Positions 45,501-51,780 of a stretch of 64,000 nucleotides of DNA are shown here, one piece after another; within the stretch, counting starts at the first letter, position 1, and every line of letters starts with the position of its first letter. Both the position numbers and the translations under genes were made by a program. Origin of the DNA: Antedon mediterranea (Eukaryota; Echinodermata; Crinoidea; Comatulida; Antedonidae). The notes beneath the pieces are model-generated. The model did not search any database. It saw only the letters and a program-made list of their open reading frames with translations, and had not been told where the DNA came from. The DNA lies in contig NC_092672.1 of the NCBI RefSeq assembly GCF_964355755.1, forward strand, positions 11,900,501 through 11,964,500, given 5' to 3'.

Positions 45501-45876
45501 CTCCCTTGAGTTTACCGTAAACATGGTTATGATTTATATCATATTCACATTCAAATAAATATAGTTTCTATACCTTATCTACGGAGTTCACAAGATGTGG
45601 ATATGTTTTACATATTTCTTCAATTTCTTCCAAATTTCCATATCTTACAGCTCTTTGCAATACGTTTCTGAAAAAAAAAGAAGATAAAAATAAATCATGG
45701 CTAGAATACTCGGTCGATGATGTTAATATGTTTATTTGTCATGTTTCTAAACAATGATAAATACAATTTTTCTTTGAACTCTTTATAATATTAAAAATTT
45801 GTTGGATATAAAATGTAAAGCTTACTTCTCCATTTAAAAAATGCAGTCAGTTTGAAGAAATAACTTACTCATCCAT
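14988..45876 (-). CDS. Ankyrin-Roc-COR-tandem DED protein (Roco family), 25-exon gene, 1275 aa
   Basis: Whole-gene span; exons are listed separately. Joining the 25 exons gives 3828 nt with agreeing phases, from ATG at 45874-45876 to TAG at 14988-14990. Domain order: ankyrin repeats (about 1-240); Roc GTPase with P-loop GKEGAGKT (274-281), switch I STDGI (298-302), switch II WDYAGQ (547-552) and G4 THMDK (639-643); COR (about 655-990); linker; two death-effector-like domains (about 1103-1187 and 1196-1270). Known Roco proteins (DAPK1, LRRK, MFHAS1) act as GTP-gated dimeric scaffolds, and DEDs recruit FADD/caspase-8-type partners, so a GTPase-controlled cell-death or immune adaptor is the likely role (inference). 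The usual Roco kinase is absent. The insertion between switch I and II is very long. Three borders are less sure: exon 12 donor, exon 14 acceptor and exon 19 acceptor. Confidence 0.82.
16159..16197 (-). CDS. Roco-DED exon 24, 39-nt microexon
   Basis: 39 nt, phase 1-1, between acceptor CATTTTCAG and donor GTAGCT. It keeps the frame open into the DED exon, but with only 13 codons it could be optional. Confidence 0.55.
16747..16827 (-). CDS. Roco-DED exon 23, charged linker
   Basis: 81 nt, phase 1-1. EQITAVTEREREKTFETCIS; borders TTTTTTTTACAG and GTATGT. Confidence 0.7.
16998..17202 (-). CDS. Roco-DED exon 22, helical Cys/His-rich linker
   Basis: 205 nt, phase 0 in and 1 out. A helix (VLSYLKKQLKTVCTIYEG) and then a stretch with four Cys and several His. 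No family recognised. Residues 992-1060. Confidence 0.78.
17292..17396 (-). CDS. Roco-DED exon 21
   Basis: 105 nt, phase 0-0. YRLRIWSPTTDIDD, a strand-rich continuation of COR-B. Residues 957-991. Confidence 0.78.
17651..17953 (-). CDS. Roco-DED exon 20, COR-B
   Basis: 303 nt, phase 0-0. RVFLVPCRM and SIYLTPTDFLPDAVYHTLVV match the (Y/F)LVPS and F-x-P-x-x-F/V-x-x-L blocks of COR-B. Residues 856-956. Confidence 0.85.
18416..18577 (-). CDS. Roco-DED exon 19, COR
   Basis: 162 nt, phase 0-0 with the acceptor at CTAAG. FTQKQLMQLWNKLSEKG to EFRLLFEMA, like the L-x-x-x-W ... LL-x-x-x-x-x-F-x-L-x-F segment of COR. An acceptor 13 bases upstream (GTTAG) would open with TGA, so the start is uncertain by a few codons. 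Confidence 0.75.
18666..18860 (-). CDS. Roco-DED exon 18, COR
   Basis: 195 nt, phase 0-0. GLLHALTYLNDIGAIMYSNT matches the leucine-rich L-x-x-L-H-x-x-G-x-I/V-x-Y core of COR domains, followed by hydrophobic helices. Residues 737-801. Confidence 0.82.
19150..19316 (+). repeat. LINE/SINE 3' tail with (ATC)n
   Basis: TACAGCGCTTAGAGCATT and TGGCTCTTTATAAAGATC, the usual GCGC-rich 3' end of marine invertebrate LINE/SINEs, followed by an (ATC/GTC)n tail, within the intron after exon 17. Confidence 0.5.
19481..19726 (-). CDS. Roco-DED exon 17, Roc end and COR start
   Basis: 246 nt, phase 0-0. MYMVDNT (the conserved VDN that ends the Roc domain), helix IKQLRRNVGRYMKDM, then VPLKWLDLQERL, the P-x-x-W opening of COR. 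Residues 655-736. Confidence 0.87.
19913..20104 (-). CDS. Roco-DED exon 16, Roc G4 motif
   Basis: 192 nt, phase 0-0. A helix (FWIRSIYEHTV) and then PPICLVATHMDKLKKSKSK, where THMDK (639-643) fits the guanine-specifying G4 motif as it appears in Roco proteins. Confidence 0.87.
20219..20308 (-). CDS. Roco-DED exon 15, Roc core strand
   Basis: 90 nt, phase 0-0: FFLTNRVSYCVAFNACDNLD, the strand and loop after switch II. Donor GTAAGT. Confidence 0.85.
20677..20888 (-). CDS. Roco-DED exon 14, Roc switch II (WDYAGQ)
   Basis: 212 nt, phase 1 in and 0 out. A basic helical stretch (IQRKVVAKIKKRR) leads to TIWDYAGQLDYYITHR, the DxxG switch II motif and the YYxTHR segment typical of Roc. An acceptor 23 bases further upstream (TTTGTAG) would bring a TGA into frame, so I used the TTTAG before AGAGTCAA. 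Confidence 0.85.
21234..21401 (-). CDS. Roco-DED exon 13, Ser-rich insertion in Roc
   Basis: 168 nt, phase 1-1. Helix (FEEAVVEEITSKMKERTS) then a Ser/Asp-rich tract. With exons 11 and 12 it forms three phase-1 cassettes, probably duplicates of each other. Confidence 0.78.
21543..21571. repeat. Poly(T) tract
   Basis: About 27 uninterrupted T within an intron of the Roco gene. Confidence 0.9.
21900..22052 (-). CDS. Roco-DED exon 12, Ser-rich insertion in Roc
   Basis: 153 nt, phase 1-1. The same layout as exons 11 and 13: a Lys/Gln-rich helix (THEHITAKMEKQT) and then a Ser-rich tract. The donor (GTTTGA) is weak, so the downstream border is the least certain of this group. Confidence 0.65.
22217..25527. 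mobile_element. DNA transposon with about 490-bp terminal inverted repeats
   Basis: Left end TAGTCAGGCAGCATTTGT (22217) is matched inverted at 25510-25527. The similarity runs inward to about 22710 on the left and 25030 on the right, passing through shared blocks such as TTCATTCGCTGGGGGC and ATCGTAGAGACTTGGTTTTA. The left arm has about 10 extra bases near its tip. The inside holds a broken PIN-like/CXC-type gene. It lies in the intron between exons 12 and 11 of the Roco gene. No target duplication is clear (AGA on both sides is possible). Confidence 0.82.
23166..24881 (+). pseudogene. Transposon-borne PIN-like / CXC-type protein, broken
   Basis: Pieces in three open stretches (23329-23613, 23625-24242, 24321-24881) read as one family: an N-terminal helical part with EKTVTF(stop)DPQKKN, a central DIFSVDTDVFILL block, a YAFKGTDNTGTF block where relatives generally carry GCD, and a C-terminal cysteine cluster CSCKKNNLLCTDACECGDGC like Tesmin/TSO1 CXC repeats. 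A TGA near 23278, a frame change at about 23613-23625, and stops at 24240 and about 24312 break it. From memory this protein type recurs across cnidarians, echinoderms and insects without a described function; here it is the only gene of an inverted-repeat transposon, so it may be or accompany a transposase. Confidence 0.65.
25543..25713 (-). CDS. Roco-DED exon 11, Ser-rich insertion in Roc
   Basis: 171 nt, phase 1-1. A charged helix (KKIREDALAEKLATQLIKEE) followed by an acidic Ser-rich tract. A DNA transposon ends 15 bp from its donor side (at 25527). Confidence 0.8.
26098..26201 (-). CDS. Roco-DED exon 10, Roc switch I
   Basis: 104 nt, phase 2 in and 1 out. FKSNEPSTDGIAIT carries the PSTDGI motif seen after the P-loop in Roc domains; T299 is the likely Mg-coordinating Thr. 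Then comes a Lys/Asp-rich helix. Confidence 0.87.
26393..26478. repeat. Imperfect (ATC)n microsatellite
   Basis: ATC/GTC/ATT triplets in the intron between exons 10 and 9. Confidence 0.75.
26915..27071 (-). CDS. Roco-DED exon 9, Roc P-loop
   Basis: 157 nt, phase 1 in and 2 out. Contains RCMFLGKEGAGKTSCVKAML, a canonical G1/Walker A loop at residues 274-281 preceded by a hydrophobic strand. This is the nucleotide-binding start of the Roc domain. Confidence 0.9.
27309..27393 (-). CDS. Roco-DED exon 8, last ankyrin half-repeat
   Basis: 85 nt, phase 0 in and 1 out. RGQTPASVLKDNDD through ILKLLD caps the ankyrin stack (residues 211-239). Donor GTAAGT. Confidence 0.82.
27440..28350 (+). mobile_element. 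Non-autonomous Helitron, copy 1 (911 bp)
   Basis: Starts A|TCTATAGATATA and ends CTAG|T after a GAGCGAAGCGAG block, matching the copy at 41871-43162 in both terminal regions. A/T flanks and lack of target duplication fit Helitrons. It is shortened inside relative to the other copy and interrupted at 28117-28279 by an (ACCG)n element. Confidence 0.65.
28117..28279 (-). mobile_element. (ACCG)n inverted-end element, copy 2
   Basis: On the minus strand it reads AACAAGGCCAACAGCCATAA ... ACGCATAGTGATACCGG, (ACCG/ACAG)n, then a GAACTATTGCGTCCACGCGACTAAAAA-like end. It is absent from the sister Helitron at 43.07 kb, which gives the empty site. Confidence 0.65.
28560..28628 (+). repeat. LINE/SINE 3' tail with (ATT)n
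   Basis: GTAAAGCGCATTAAGGCTTT, AATGCGCAATAT and a terminal ATTATTATT run: the familiar 3' end of L2/CR1-mobilised repeats. Confidence 0.6.
28629..29330. other. Intron of Roco gene, nothing recognised
   Basis: Part of the intron between exons 8 and 7. AT-rich; contains a TAGGCCTA at 28680 and no other supported feature. Confidence 0.55.
29331..29405 (-). repeat. tRNA-derived SINE head
   Basis: On the minus strand an A-box-like TGGCTCAGTGAG (29387-29398) and a B-box-like GAGTTCGAATCC (29336-29347) are about 40 bases apart. The arms do not pair as in a working tRNA, so this is a SINE promoter remnant. Confidence 0.55.
29991..30098 (-). CDS. Roco-DED exon 7, ankyrin repeat
   Basis: 108 nt, one codon longer than its siblings; VGNTPLHEHVRTG to KARNK, residues 175-210, phase 0-0. 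Donor GTACAG. Confidence 0.85.
30747..30775 (-). pseudogene. Truncated ankyrin exon remnant
   Basis: The acceptor and the first ten or so codons (DGNTPLHRH) of a sixth cloned exon, then an abrupt join to intron-type sequence (AACAAGACG...). No donor survives. A further bare acceptor remnant with no exon body lies at about 31564-31578. Confidence 0.75.
31217..31321 (-). CDS. Roco-DED exon 6, ankyrin repeat
   Basis: 105 nt, phase 0-0, NGDTPLHRHFRLG to ATNN, residues 140-174. Confidence 0.88.
31805..31895 (+). repeat. SINE 3' fragment
   Basis: GATCACCAACTGGGCCCTCTGGGAGACCAG followed by GAAGAGGTTACCCAGTATAAATA and an AAATTC-rich tail interrupts one intron unit; its sister units lack it. Confidence 0.5.
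31996..32100 (-). CDS. Roco-DED exon 5, ankyrin repeat
   Basis: 105 nt, phase 0-0, EGNTPLHEHVKFG to ATNN, residues 105-139. Nearly identical to exon 4 in the second half. Confidence 0.88.
32426..32530 (-). CDS. Roco-DED exon 4, ankyrin repeat
   Basis: 105 nt, phase 0-0, DGNTPLHGHVRYG to ATNN, residues 70-104. Its upstream intron (32531-41320) is paralogous to the intron upstream of exon 3. Confidence 0.88.
32619..32800. mobile_element. Foldback MITE with about 70-bp inverted arms
   Basis: Ends CACCCAATTCTGTAGCTG and, inverted, CAGCTACAGAATCGGGTG. The arms share GTGTGGAAGACTGTCGAC and CTACCAGAGACCTATCTGAC. Flanks ATGTAAA and ATATAAA look like a 7-8-bp target duplication. The paralogous intron at about 41500-41515 is uninterrupted there. 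Confidence 0.8.
33030..33250 (+). repeat. tRNA-derived SINE
   Basis: B-box-like GGGTTCAAGTCCCGTC (33064-33079), then a conserved body with AAAGACTTGTAATAAGACTTTG and CAGCAATAGCTGGATGGATCACC, ending in a short A-rich tail. Confidence 0.55.
33376..33530. repeat. Tandem repeat, about 50 bp x 3
   Basis: Three copies of GATTTTAACTTAGACGTGCAG ... GTTAGCAATGAACATTTAAAAG inside an intron unit; the third is diverged. Confidence 0.8.
34923..35755 (+). mobile_element. Inserted segment with a BEL/Pao pol fragment
   Basis: Present in duplication copy A and missing in copy B. Within 35130-35350 the frame reads RRTILGSICSIYDPFSFAAP and onward to ELRTSWL, aligning by eye with the SVYDPLGLITP region after the RT of BEL/Pao pol. 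It is short and isolated, so a relic. It ends near a TAGGCC tandem run at 35360-35383. Confidence 0.6.
36194..36230 (+). pseudogene. THAP-domain first exon of the P-like transposase
   Basis: MYCAAINCKTRTG before a GTAAAT donor: the C-x4-C start of a THAP zinc finger, the DNA-binding part of P/THAP9-type transposases. A likely second exon after TTTACAG at 37122 is degraded. Confidence 0.55.
37229..37845 (+). pseudogene. P-element transposase C-terminal remnant
   Basis: 37229-37375 reads VTGRLNQDCIENLFSIVRGR, the hallmark (RLNQD-x-x-EN-x-F-x-x-x-R) of the P-element/THAP9 C-terminal region. After frame changes, relatives of the following parts appear as SNCLEDTD-like, CDICNSAMRE-like and GGLIMPTDNVVNVLSICEK-like pieces up to about 37845. 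Stops and shifts leave no functional gene; the catalytic core between the THAP exon and this part is missing. Confidence 0.75.
38465..38755 (+). repeat. SINE with conserved marine-type core, nested in the P-like element
   Basis: B-box-like GGGTTCGAGGCC, then TCTCGGATAAGGACTATAAACCGTAGGTCC, TTTAAAGAACCCAGTTCATTATTCG and AGAGTAGGGGGTTACCCCGG, a core I recognise from SINEs widespread in marine invertebrates, ending in an (AAATA)n tail. Confidence 0.65.
41321..41425 (-). CDS. Roco-DED exon 3, ankyrin repeat
   Basis: 105 nt, phase 0-0: one whole ankyrin repeat beginning YGNTPLHEHVESG and ending ATNN. Residues 35-69. Acceptor TTTCTTCTTTCCAG and donor GTAAAT match those of exons 4-6, showing that all come from one ancestral exon. 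Confidence 0.88.
41737..45240. repeat. Segmental duplication, copy B
   Basis: Partner of 34437-40765. It lacks the P-like element and the BEL insert but carries a Helitron at 41871-43162. A 28-bp piece (GTGTCGTACTGTCTGTATTTTACCAAT) is doubled at 43323 and 43437 around a segment resembling 33824-33910. Confidence 0.85.
41871..43162 (+). mobile_element. Non-autonomous Helitron, copy 2 (1292 bp), with empty site
   Basis: 5' end A|TCTATATATAAATTTACG; 3' end is a perfect hairpin CTAGATGGTACGC / GCGTACCATCTAG (43126-43162) closing with CTAG|T. The empty site in copy A (about 34560) joins TTTA directly to TATTATTAATC: insertion between A and T without target duplication. A 91-codon frame inside (42055-42330, minus) looks accidental. 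Confidence 0.75.
45574..45667 (-). CDS. Roco-DED exon 2, first ankyrin repeat
   Basis: 94 nt between a polypyrimidine acceptor (TTTTTTTTTCAG) and donor GTATAG. It encodes the LQRAVRYGNLEEIEEICKTY helix pair of an N-terminal ankyrin repeat ending NSVDK, which runs into the YGNTPLH of exon 3. Residues 4-34; phase 0 at its end. Confidence 0.8.
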
Positions 45877-45890
45877 TGAAAGAGTGGTTG
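45869..45890 (-). CDS. Roco-DED exon 1 (start codon)
   Basis: A short exon after acceptor TTTTTCAG and before donor GTAAGT. Only the last 8 bases (45869-45876, ATGGATGA) are coding. Joined to exon 2 they give MDENVLQRAVRYGNLEEIEE, a natural ankyrin start. The acceptor implies at least one further 5' UTR exon upstream. Confidence 0.75.
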
Positions 45891-47380
45891 CTGAAAAATG
45901 AAACGTAAACTTAAATTATTAGGTGATCATTTAGAATAAAATGATCACATATTGTTATTGTATGAAATCTTTAATATTATTGTTTCTGTACTCTTTTTGT
46001 GTAACAATTATCTCAAAAAGTTTAATGTCAATGATCACAAAAATTTCACAATGTCAAATACTTTAACTTAGTCCAAATAAGCTTTTCAGCGCGATCACTC
46101 ACCCGTGACGTCATTTATACGCCATTTTGTGAAATCACATTATCAATCATATCTCCATAAATTCATTATCACATATTAATGAAATTCACTATACGTAAAC
46201 TTCAGGTCAATGTAAAGATATTAGCAAATCGTGAAATCGCGCGTTAAAAATTGAAAAAGCTCAAAGTTAAGTTTTGATCAATGATTTGAGCATGAATTAG
46301 GATTTACGTGTTTCAAAATTTACTGAGCTTTTTGCGCACGCGATTCTTAGAAAGCGTAAAAAATTAAATTTGATGTATAAATCGCATTCTACTCACAATC
46401 CTTAGTACATTCACTTATTTTGAGTCCATTCCGACTTAAAATTACGCTCTACGAGCACGTTAAAGATAACAAAATGCGCACATTAATTTCACAAAAATTC
46501 CGAAAATGATGAAAAATAGGTCTTTTTTAAAATGGAAAAAACTCTTCAGAATGCAAGATGACCCACTTATACGGGAAGCCATTGAGTTGTAGATATGAAT
46601 TCATGTACACATTTGACGTCCAAAATGTTGTTACGTCATCAAATGGCCACTTGAATTTAAAAATTGGGATTTTTTATCTTTTTGTATAGGTTATCACATT
46701 CAATAGAGCGCATCTCCATTATTTGATCCCAATTTTCGCTCAAATTTTAGTATGTGCTTGCTACATTAATTATCTTTATCATAACTTGCCACTATATTTG
46801 TTTGATGACGTCATCACGCGTAAAAACTTGAGGAACATTGGTCGAGTAATTTCACCTTCAGCGTATATTTGAATATCTCACAGCTCTTCAGAATTACAGG
46901 TGACCTTGATTAATTTAATTTATTGTGAACAGCTGATGAAATTTAGATTAAACAATTAAATCGATCGAATGTTGTGACGTTATGATATGGCCAGTTGAAT
47001 TTAAAAAGTAGTTTTTTCATCTCTTTCGTCACATTTATAACAATTTTAAATAGCGCGCACTGCGAAATTTTCTTCCAAACCTTATATTTTTTTGCTCAAT
47101 TCATTATCTTTCGAAATTGTCATCTTCAAGTTTATTTTATGTGGGTCCCGTAAGTTCATCTATGCTACACTGTATATGGATATACAGTATACTGTACATA
47201 TTATATATGACACATAATACTGTAGGTACAACTCAGCACTATAAGTGTATAATGCATCATGTCATAGGATGACGTACATCAACTTTTTACGATCGTATGT
47301 TAACGTACATGCATGTTTAAAAAAATTTAATTTCATTAAAATTATAAAAATGATCCCGTATAATTCGTCAAAGTGACGAA
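45891..47380. other. Upstream flank of the Roco gene, repeat-like, no gene seen
   Basis: AT-rich with scattered words such as GTGAAATCGCGCGTTAAAA and TGACGTCATTTATACGCC that recur in variant form at 49.86-50.34 kb, so an old dispersed repeat is likely. Any promoter and 5' UTR exon of the Roco gene should lie here, but I see no clear signal. Confidence 0.5.
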
Positions 47381-47382
47381 TT

Positions 47383-47550
47383 AAGAGCCATTGTCTGTAA
47401 GAATCAAAGAAATATCAAAAAGAGTGGCAGACTAAAAAAAATGGATTTCTTTCAAATTTTGCACATGGCTATATATGTGTTGAGAGAAATCAAATATGAA
47501 GTATTTTTTATTTCACACGTATATTTCCATGGCAACGGCCAAATTTGTGT
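47383..47550. repeat. Left arm of a large diverged inverted repeat
   Basis: AAGAGCCATTGTCTGTAA, GTGGCAGA, ATGGATTTCT and CCATGGCAACGG occur here in order and return inverted at 52500-52650. Confidence 0.6.
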
Positions 47551-47624
47551 TTTTGACAAATTTTTTCCTTTTTTAAGGTTTTTTAAAATGGATATTATCT
47601 CTCACATACTAAACCGCTTTTCCA

Positions 47625-48259
47625 TGATCTAAACACCCTAAATATCTTTGACATAAACAAATTACAGACAGCCCTTTTCATGTATCGACTTTCCAATAAC
47701 ACACTTCCTAATACCTTAAAAAGATTTTTTCAAAAAAATAACGAGCTTCACAAATATAATACCCGAAATTCAAACAAATACGTCCAATCTAACCTAAATC
47801 GAAACTCTTCCCGAAATTCAATTATCCACACAGGCCCCTTACTATGGAACTCCCTTAACAAGTCTTTATTTGATTATAGTTTCATCATATTTAAATCAAA
47901 ATACAAAAAATACCTAATATCAAAATACAAACCAACTTAATATTTCACCCAAATTTTGACCTATTTCAAACACCTCTTTTACCCTTATTTATTTATTTGT
48001 TTGTTTGTCTTGTCTTTGTCTATACTTGGTCTCTTGCGTAGTGTATGTACCGTCTGTAACCCCTGTTTGTCTCTGTCTATGAACATTTGATCCGAATTTT
48101 TTTATACAACTTTTTTCCTGGTGGAACCTGTCGTAAAGCTCTTTGAGCTTATTTGTGTTTTCTCCAGATACAATGCATTTATATTAACTTGATTCATACT
48201 TTGTCAACATATTTTGAAATTTGCTTTGTATAAATAAATGAATGAATGAATGAATGAAT
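47625..48259 (+). mobile_element. 5'-truncated L2-like LINE
   Basis: The frame to 47940 (LQTALFMYRLSNNTLP ... HTGPLLWNSLN ... FKSKYKKYL) is the C-terminal tail of a LINE ORF2 protein. The 3' end is an (AATG)n run at 48233-48259, typical for L2-type tails. The catalytic RT is absent. Confidence 0.7.
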
Positions 48260-49618
48260 ATTGGTACTATTTTGATGAACGATATTTTTGTTTTGTTCAT
48301 TTAATTATAAAAAATAATTAGTGTATGCATAATAACAATGCATTGTGTACCTGTTTCAAATTGTTTTATTTTTTTTATTTCATACTTTGGGAGATAGCAT
48401 TTATTTAAAAATGGGTGTTTTTCACTTTTTTTAAATTGTTCAATGCAACTAAACTTTACTTCACCATAACGCCCAAATTGTTGTATTTTTTTAGCTGATT
48501 TATTACAAATAGGTAGTTCTAATGTTTCATAATTGATTTCTAAAATAAAATACTGGGGTAAATTTAAAATCTACAAGCAGTGTTGCAAGAAACATAGGCA
48601 TTTTTATTTTTAAAAAAAACATGGTATGTTAGTAAAAACATTTTATTTTCTTTGATTATTTGATTTGAAACTCATTGGTCAGAAAAATTCTTAATGTTTT
48701 ATATAGTTCTAGTTGTGTTGCGAGAAAAAAAACCCAATATTTTTAATTATAGATTCTGTAATTCTCAGTTTTAATGTCATGTTATAGGTTATATCCTCTG
48801 GAAATTTGAATAAATTATCAGATCGATTTTAATCCTTGCAACAGATTACTCCTCACTTATTTTAAAGCTCCTCTTTCATTTGTTTACTTCTTTTATTTGC
48901 TAACCTAAGCAGATCCCACGTGCCCATCCACCACCACTTTTGACTACCACCCCCCTCCCCACCCCGACAATAACCACAAAAAGATAAACTGCAACACTGG
49001 TCGATCATCCACTATAGAGTGTCAAATGCATGCACTCAAGCACCACCCACACTGCCGCTACCATCGCCCCTATGAATAGACGGATTCAAACTCCTCCATC
49101 CCACCCCTTCCCCTTTCTCCAAGACCCCATCCACCCCAAGTTAAAAAGTGCAATGCAAAAGATAGGACATAAAGTTAAGTTTTTAGACCCTCGCCTTCAA
49201 CCCCCTAACTATTTAAAAGTCCTGGATCCACCACTTTCCCCTCCCCAAAATAGAACCAATCAAAAGTCAATGATATAGGCCTACTCAGGTATGTTAATGC
49301 TACATAACAAATATTGAAGCCCTGATTTGAAATTTCATTTTATTTAAGGTCAGCATGTAAAATATCACACTTTATTATTAAATATTGGTTTTAAATTCTA
49401 TATTTTTTTTACTGTGATGGTTGGATTCAGTATTAATTATTAATTATCAGATAATTATTAATAATAGTAACTGTTACTATGGTAACTAAAAATGAGATAT
49501 TCTTTAGATTTTGCATATTTATCTCATACAAATTTTCAAATTACCGTTTCACAATGTCATATTTGTAAGCATTTTCTTCTGTGATTATTTTTATTCATGA
49601 AAACCCCATATTTCATTT
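48260..49618. other. AT-rich spacer, no gene seen
   Basis: The Pro-rich 82-codon frame at 49030-49278 lies in a C-rich stretch with the phrase TCCTGGATCCACCACT, common in marine repeats; I do not regard it as a gene. Confidence 0.55.
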
Positions 49619-49728
49619 ACAGCGGCCACCTCCCTTAACGGACGCACTTTGATAAGCCTGTTTGTTCTTCTTATCTAATTAGTGCATTTGGTGCTTACCG
49701 TAAGCAGCTGCGGGCACCTTTTTATACT

Positions 49729-49858
49729 AACAAGGCCAACAGCCATTAAGTCGCGTGCTACAATGCATAGTGATACCGGACCGACAGACAGACCGACCGA
49801 CAGACCGACAGACCGACCGACATAGTGAACTATAGAGACGCGTCCACGCGACTAAAAA
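49729..49858 (+). mobile_element. (ACCG)n inverted-end element, copy 3
   Basis: AACAAGGCCAACAGCCATT, AGTCGCGTGC (49749), CATAGTGATACCGG, (ACCG/ACAG)n, CATAGTGAACTATAGAG, CACGCGACT (49845-49853), AAAAA. Confidence 0.7.
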
Positions 49859-50370
49859 GGCATAATTTTGACGAATTTTTGAACTTTTTCATCAAAAACG
49901 TTCGCAAATTATTCAATTCGACGTGCTGGTATGTCGTAATTTTAAGTCGAAATTGTTTAAAAGCTGGTAAAATTATTAGAAAAGGCTGCAAAAACATAAA
50001 TCACGCGAAAAAAGTATGTATTTAACGCTACGTGCGCACGCGCACGTACAAATTTGCGCGCGTATGGGAATTTTTGACGACATGCTCAAAATGACAAGAA
50101 ACGCGTAGAAAGTTGATTAAAAATTAATTGTGCGCATTTTCAAATTTTAAATGCGCGTGCGCGCGTAACTTTGTGTAAAACACACATTTTTTTTTCAACA
50201 GAAAATTAGCGCCTGATATAAATTAAACTTTTGCAAAGTTTCAATTTAAAATGTTATTTGGTTTTTGACCTATGTTAAATACGAGAAAATCGTTAAATCG
50301 CGCGTAAATCACGTTGCGCAACTCTAACGTCATTCACAATAGCACAATTTCACGTAAATGCCCACATGTT

Positions 50371-50497
50371 AACATCAAAACAGTTCAAAAAGTACAGAAA
50401 AGCAATAAAACGCATAGTGATACCGGACCGACAGACCGACCGACCGACCGAGCGACCGACATAGTGAACTATAGAGTCGCTTCCACACGACTAAAAA
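50371..50497 (+). mobile_element. (ACCG)n element, copy 4
   Basis: ATCAAAACAGTTCAAAAAGT..., CATAGTGATACCGG, (ACCG)n, CATAGTGAACTATAGAGTCG, ACACGACTAAAAA. It lacks the left AGTCGCGTG but shares the internal part with the 28.1-kb copy. Confidence 0.65.
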
Positions 50498-50924
50498 TGA
50501 GATTTTTTGTAAGCGGCCAATCGAAAAATGTGATACTTATTGCATGGACCTATGAATTAGAGGTGCATGTTTATTGTATTTCTTTATATATTAGCTTTAT
50601 TTTGAAGAGGTTTAAAAACATTACTGTGAAGAGATGAGAAAACTACACAGATTTTGACCGACCATTTTTCATATGATAAAAGTTTTTAAAATTTGTCTGA
50701 AAATGCTAAAAAATACTAAACCACCTGATTATAAATAATAATAGGCCTACAATTAGCTGGAAAATTGAGAGGCTCGTTTCGTTAAGAATATCGTATATAG
50801 CCATAATAAGTGATTTTGGCCCTTTATCGGCAGAACCTCCCGTAAGGGATCACCGCCCGTAAGCGGCCACTTTTCCAGGTCCCGAGGGTGGCCACTTACG
50901 GGAGGTTCAACTGTATTTAAAAAA

Positions 50925-51780
50925 ACAATTATCCTTAGTTATGCATAGAAACAGGTTCTAAGATAACATAAATAATACATTTTGACATAACTTGACCCAA
51001 CACAAATGACCCTTTCACAAGGTCAGACATTTTCTGGGATTCAGTAGATAAGTAAATTTGGGAAAAGGTAGTAAAGCTATTTAATCAATTGTTTGTAGTC
51101 ATGAAACCCCATATTAAAAATATTGTACTTAGTTACGTATAGAAACAGTTGCTACAATAAACTATAGGTAAAATGTTGATGTCATTTGACCTCAATATGT
51201 AAATTTTTTTTTTTTCATGAAAACTCCATATTTATTTTATTTTTTTTAAATATCATTTAAGTTACGTAAACAGGTTTAAGATAACACTAAAGGTCATTTT
51301 TTTACCTTTATTCAGATTTCTTTCTGAGATTATTAGGATTCAGTATTTAAAGTAAATTTGGCAAAAAGTAGAAATGTAAAACTATGTAGAAAAAATATTT
51401 TGTATTTAGGAAAAACCCCTTATTTTTTTGAAATTTTCGCATAGAAACAGTTACTATGGTAAAATGTTGACCTCAAAATGAATGAATTTATAAGGTCAAG
51501 TTTGTCATTAATGGAATGCAGTAGAAGTAAAATTGAGTAAAATTACAAATGCAATAAATTCTTTGTATTTATAAAAACGCCATTTTTTACGTTTTTTAAA
51601 AATTACTTTCCTTAGTTACACATAGAAATGGTTGCTAAGGTAACACTATAGGTAAAATATGAAAATTGTTGAGAATTGTTATGAACTATCTTGTAAATTT
51701 TGATCAAATATTAATAGTTGTAGTAAAGTGGGGACCTGTCCTGTTTTGCATTCTGACCCCTTTTGACCTCAAATGACCTA
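50925..51780. repeat. Diverged tandem repeat, about 170-240 bp units
   Basis: At least four units, each with CTTAGTTACGTATAGAAACAG, TGCTA-GGTAACACTATAGGTAAAATG, a TGACCTCA block, ATTCAGTA...AAGTAAATTTGG and CATGAAAACCCCATATTT. A weaker relative lies at 49450-49620. Confidence 0.6.

Larger units (their letters stand above)
49619..50915. mobile_element. Possible pogo/Tigger-like inverted-repeat element
   Basis: The left end CAGCGGCCACCTCCCTTAACGG resembles the inverted right end CAGTTGAACCTCCCGTAAGTGGCC near 50915; a third such block lies inverted at 50820-50850. The inside is filled by GCGC-rich repeat DNA and two (ACCG)n elements. No transposase seen. Confidence 0.4.

Noticed and set aside
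49030-49278. Pro-rich 82-codon frame
   Set aside because: Composition of a C-rich repeat; no start context or relatives that I recognise as protein.
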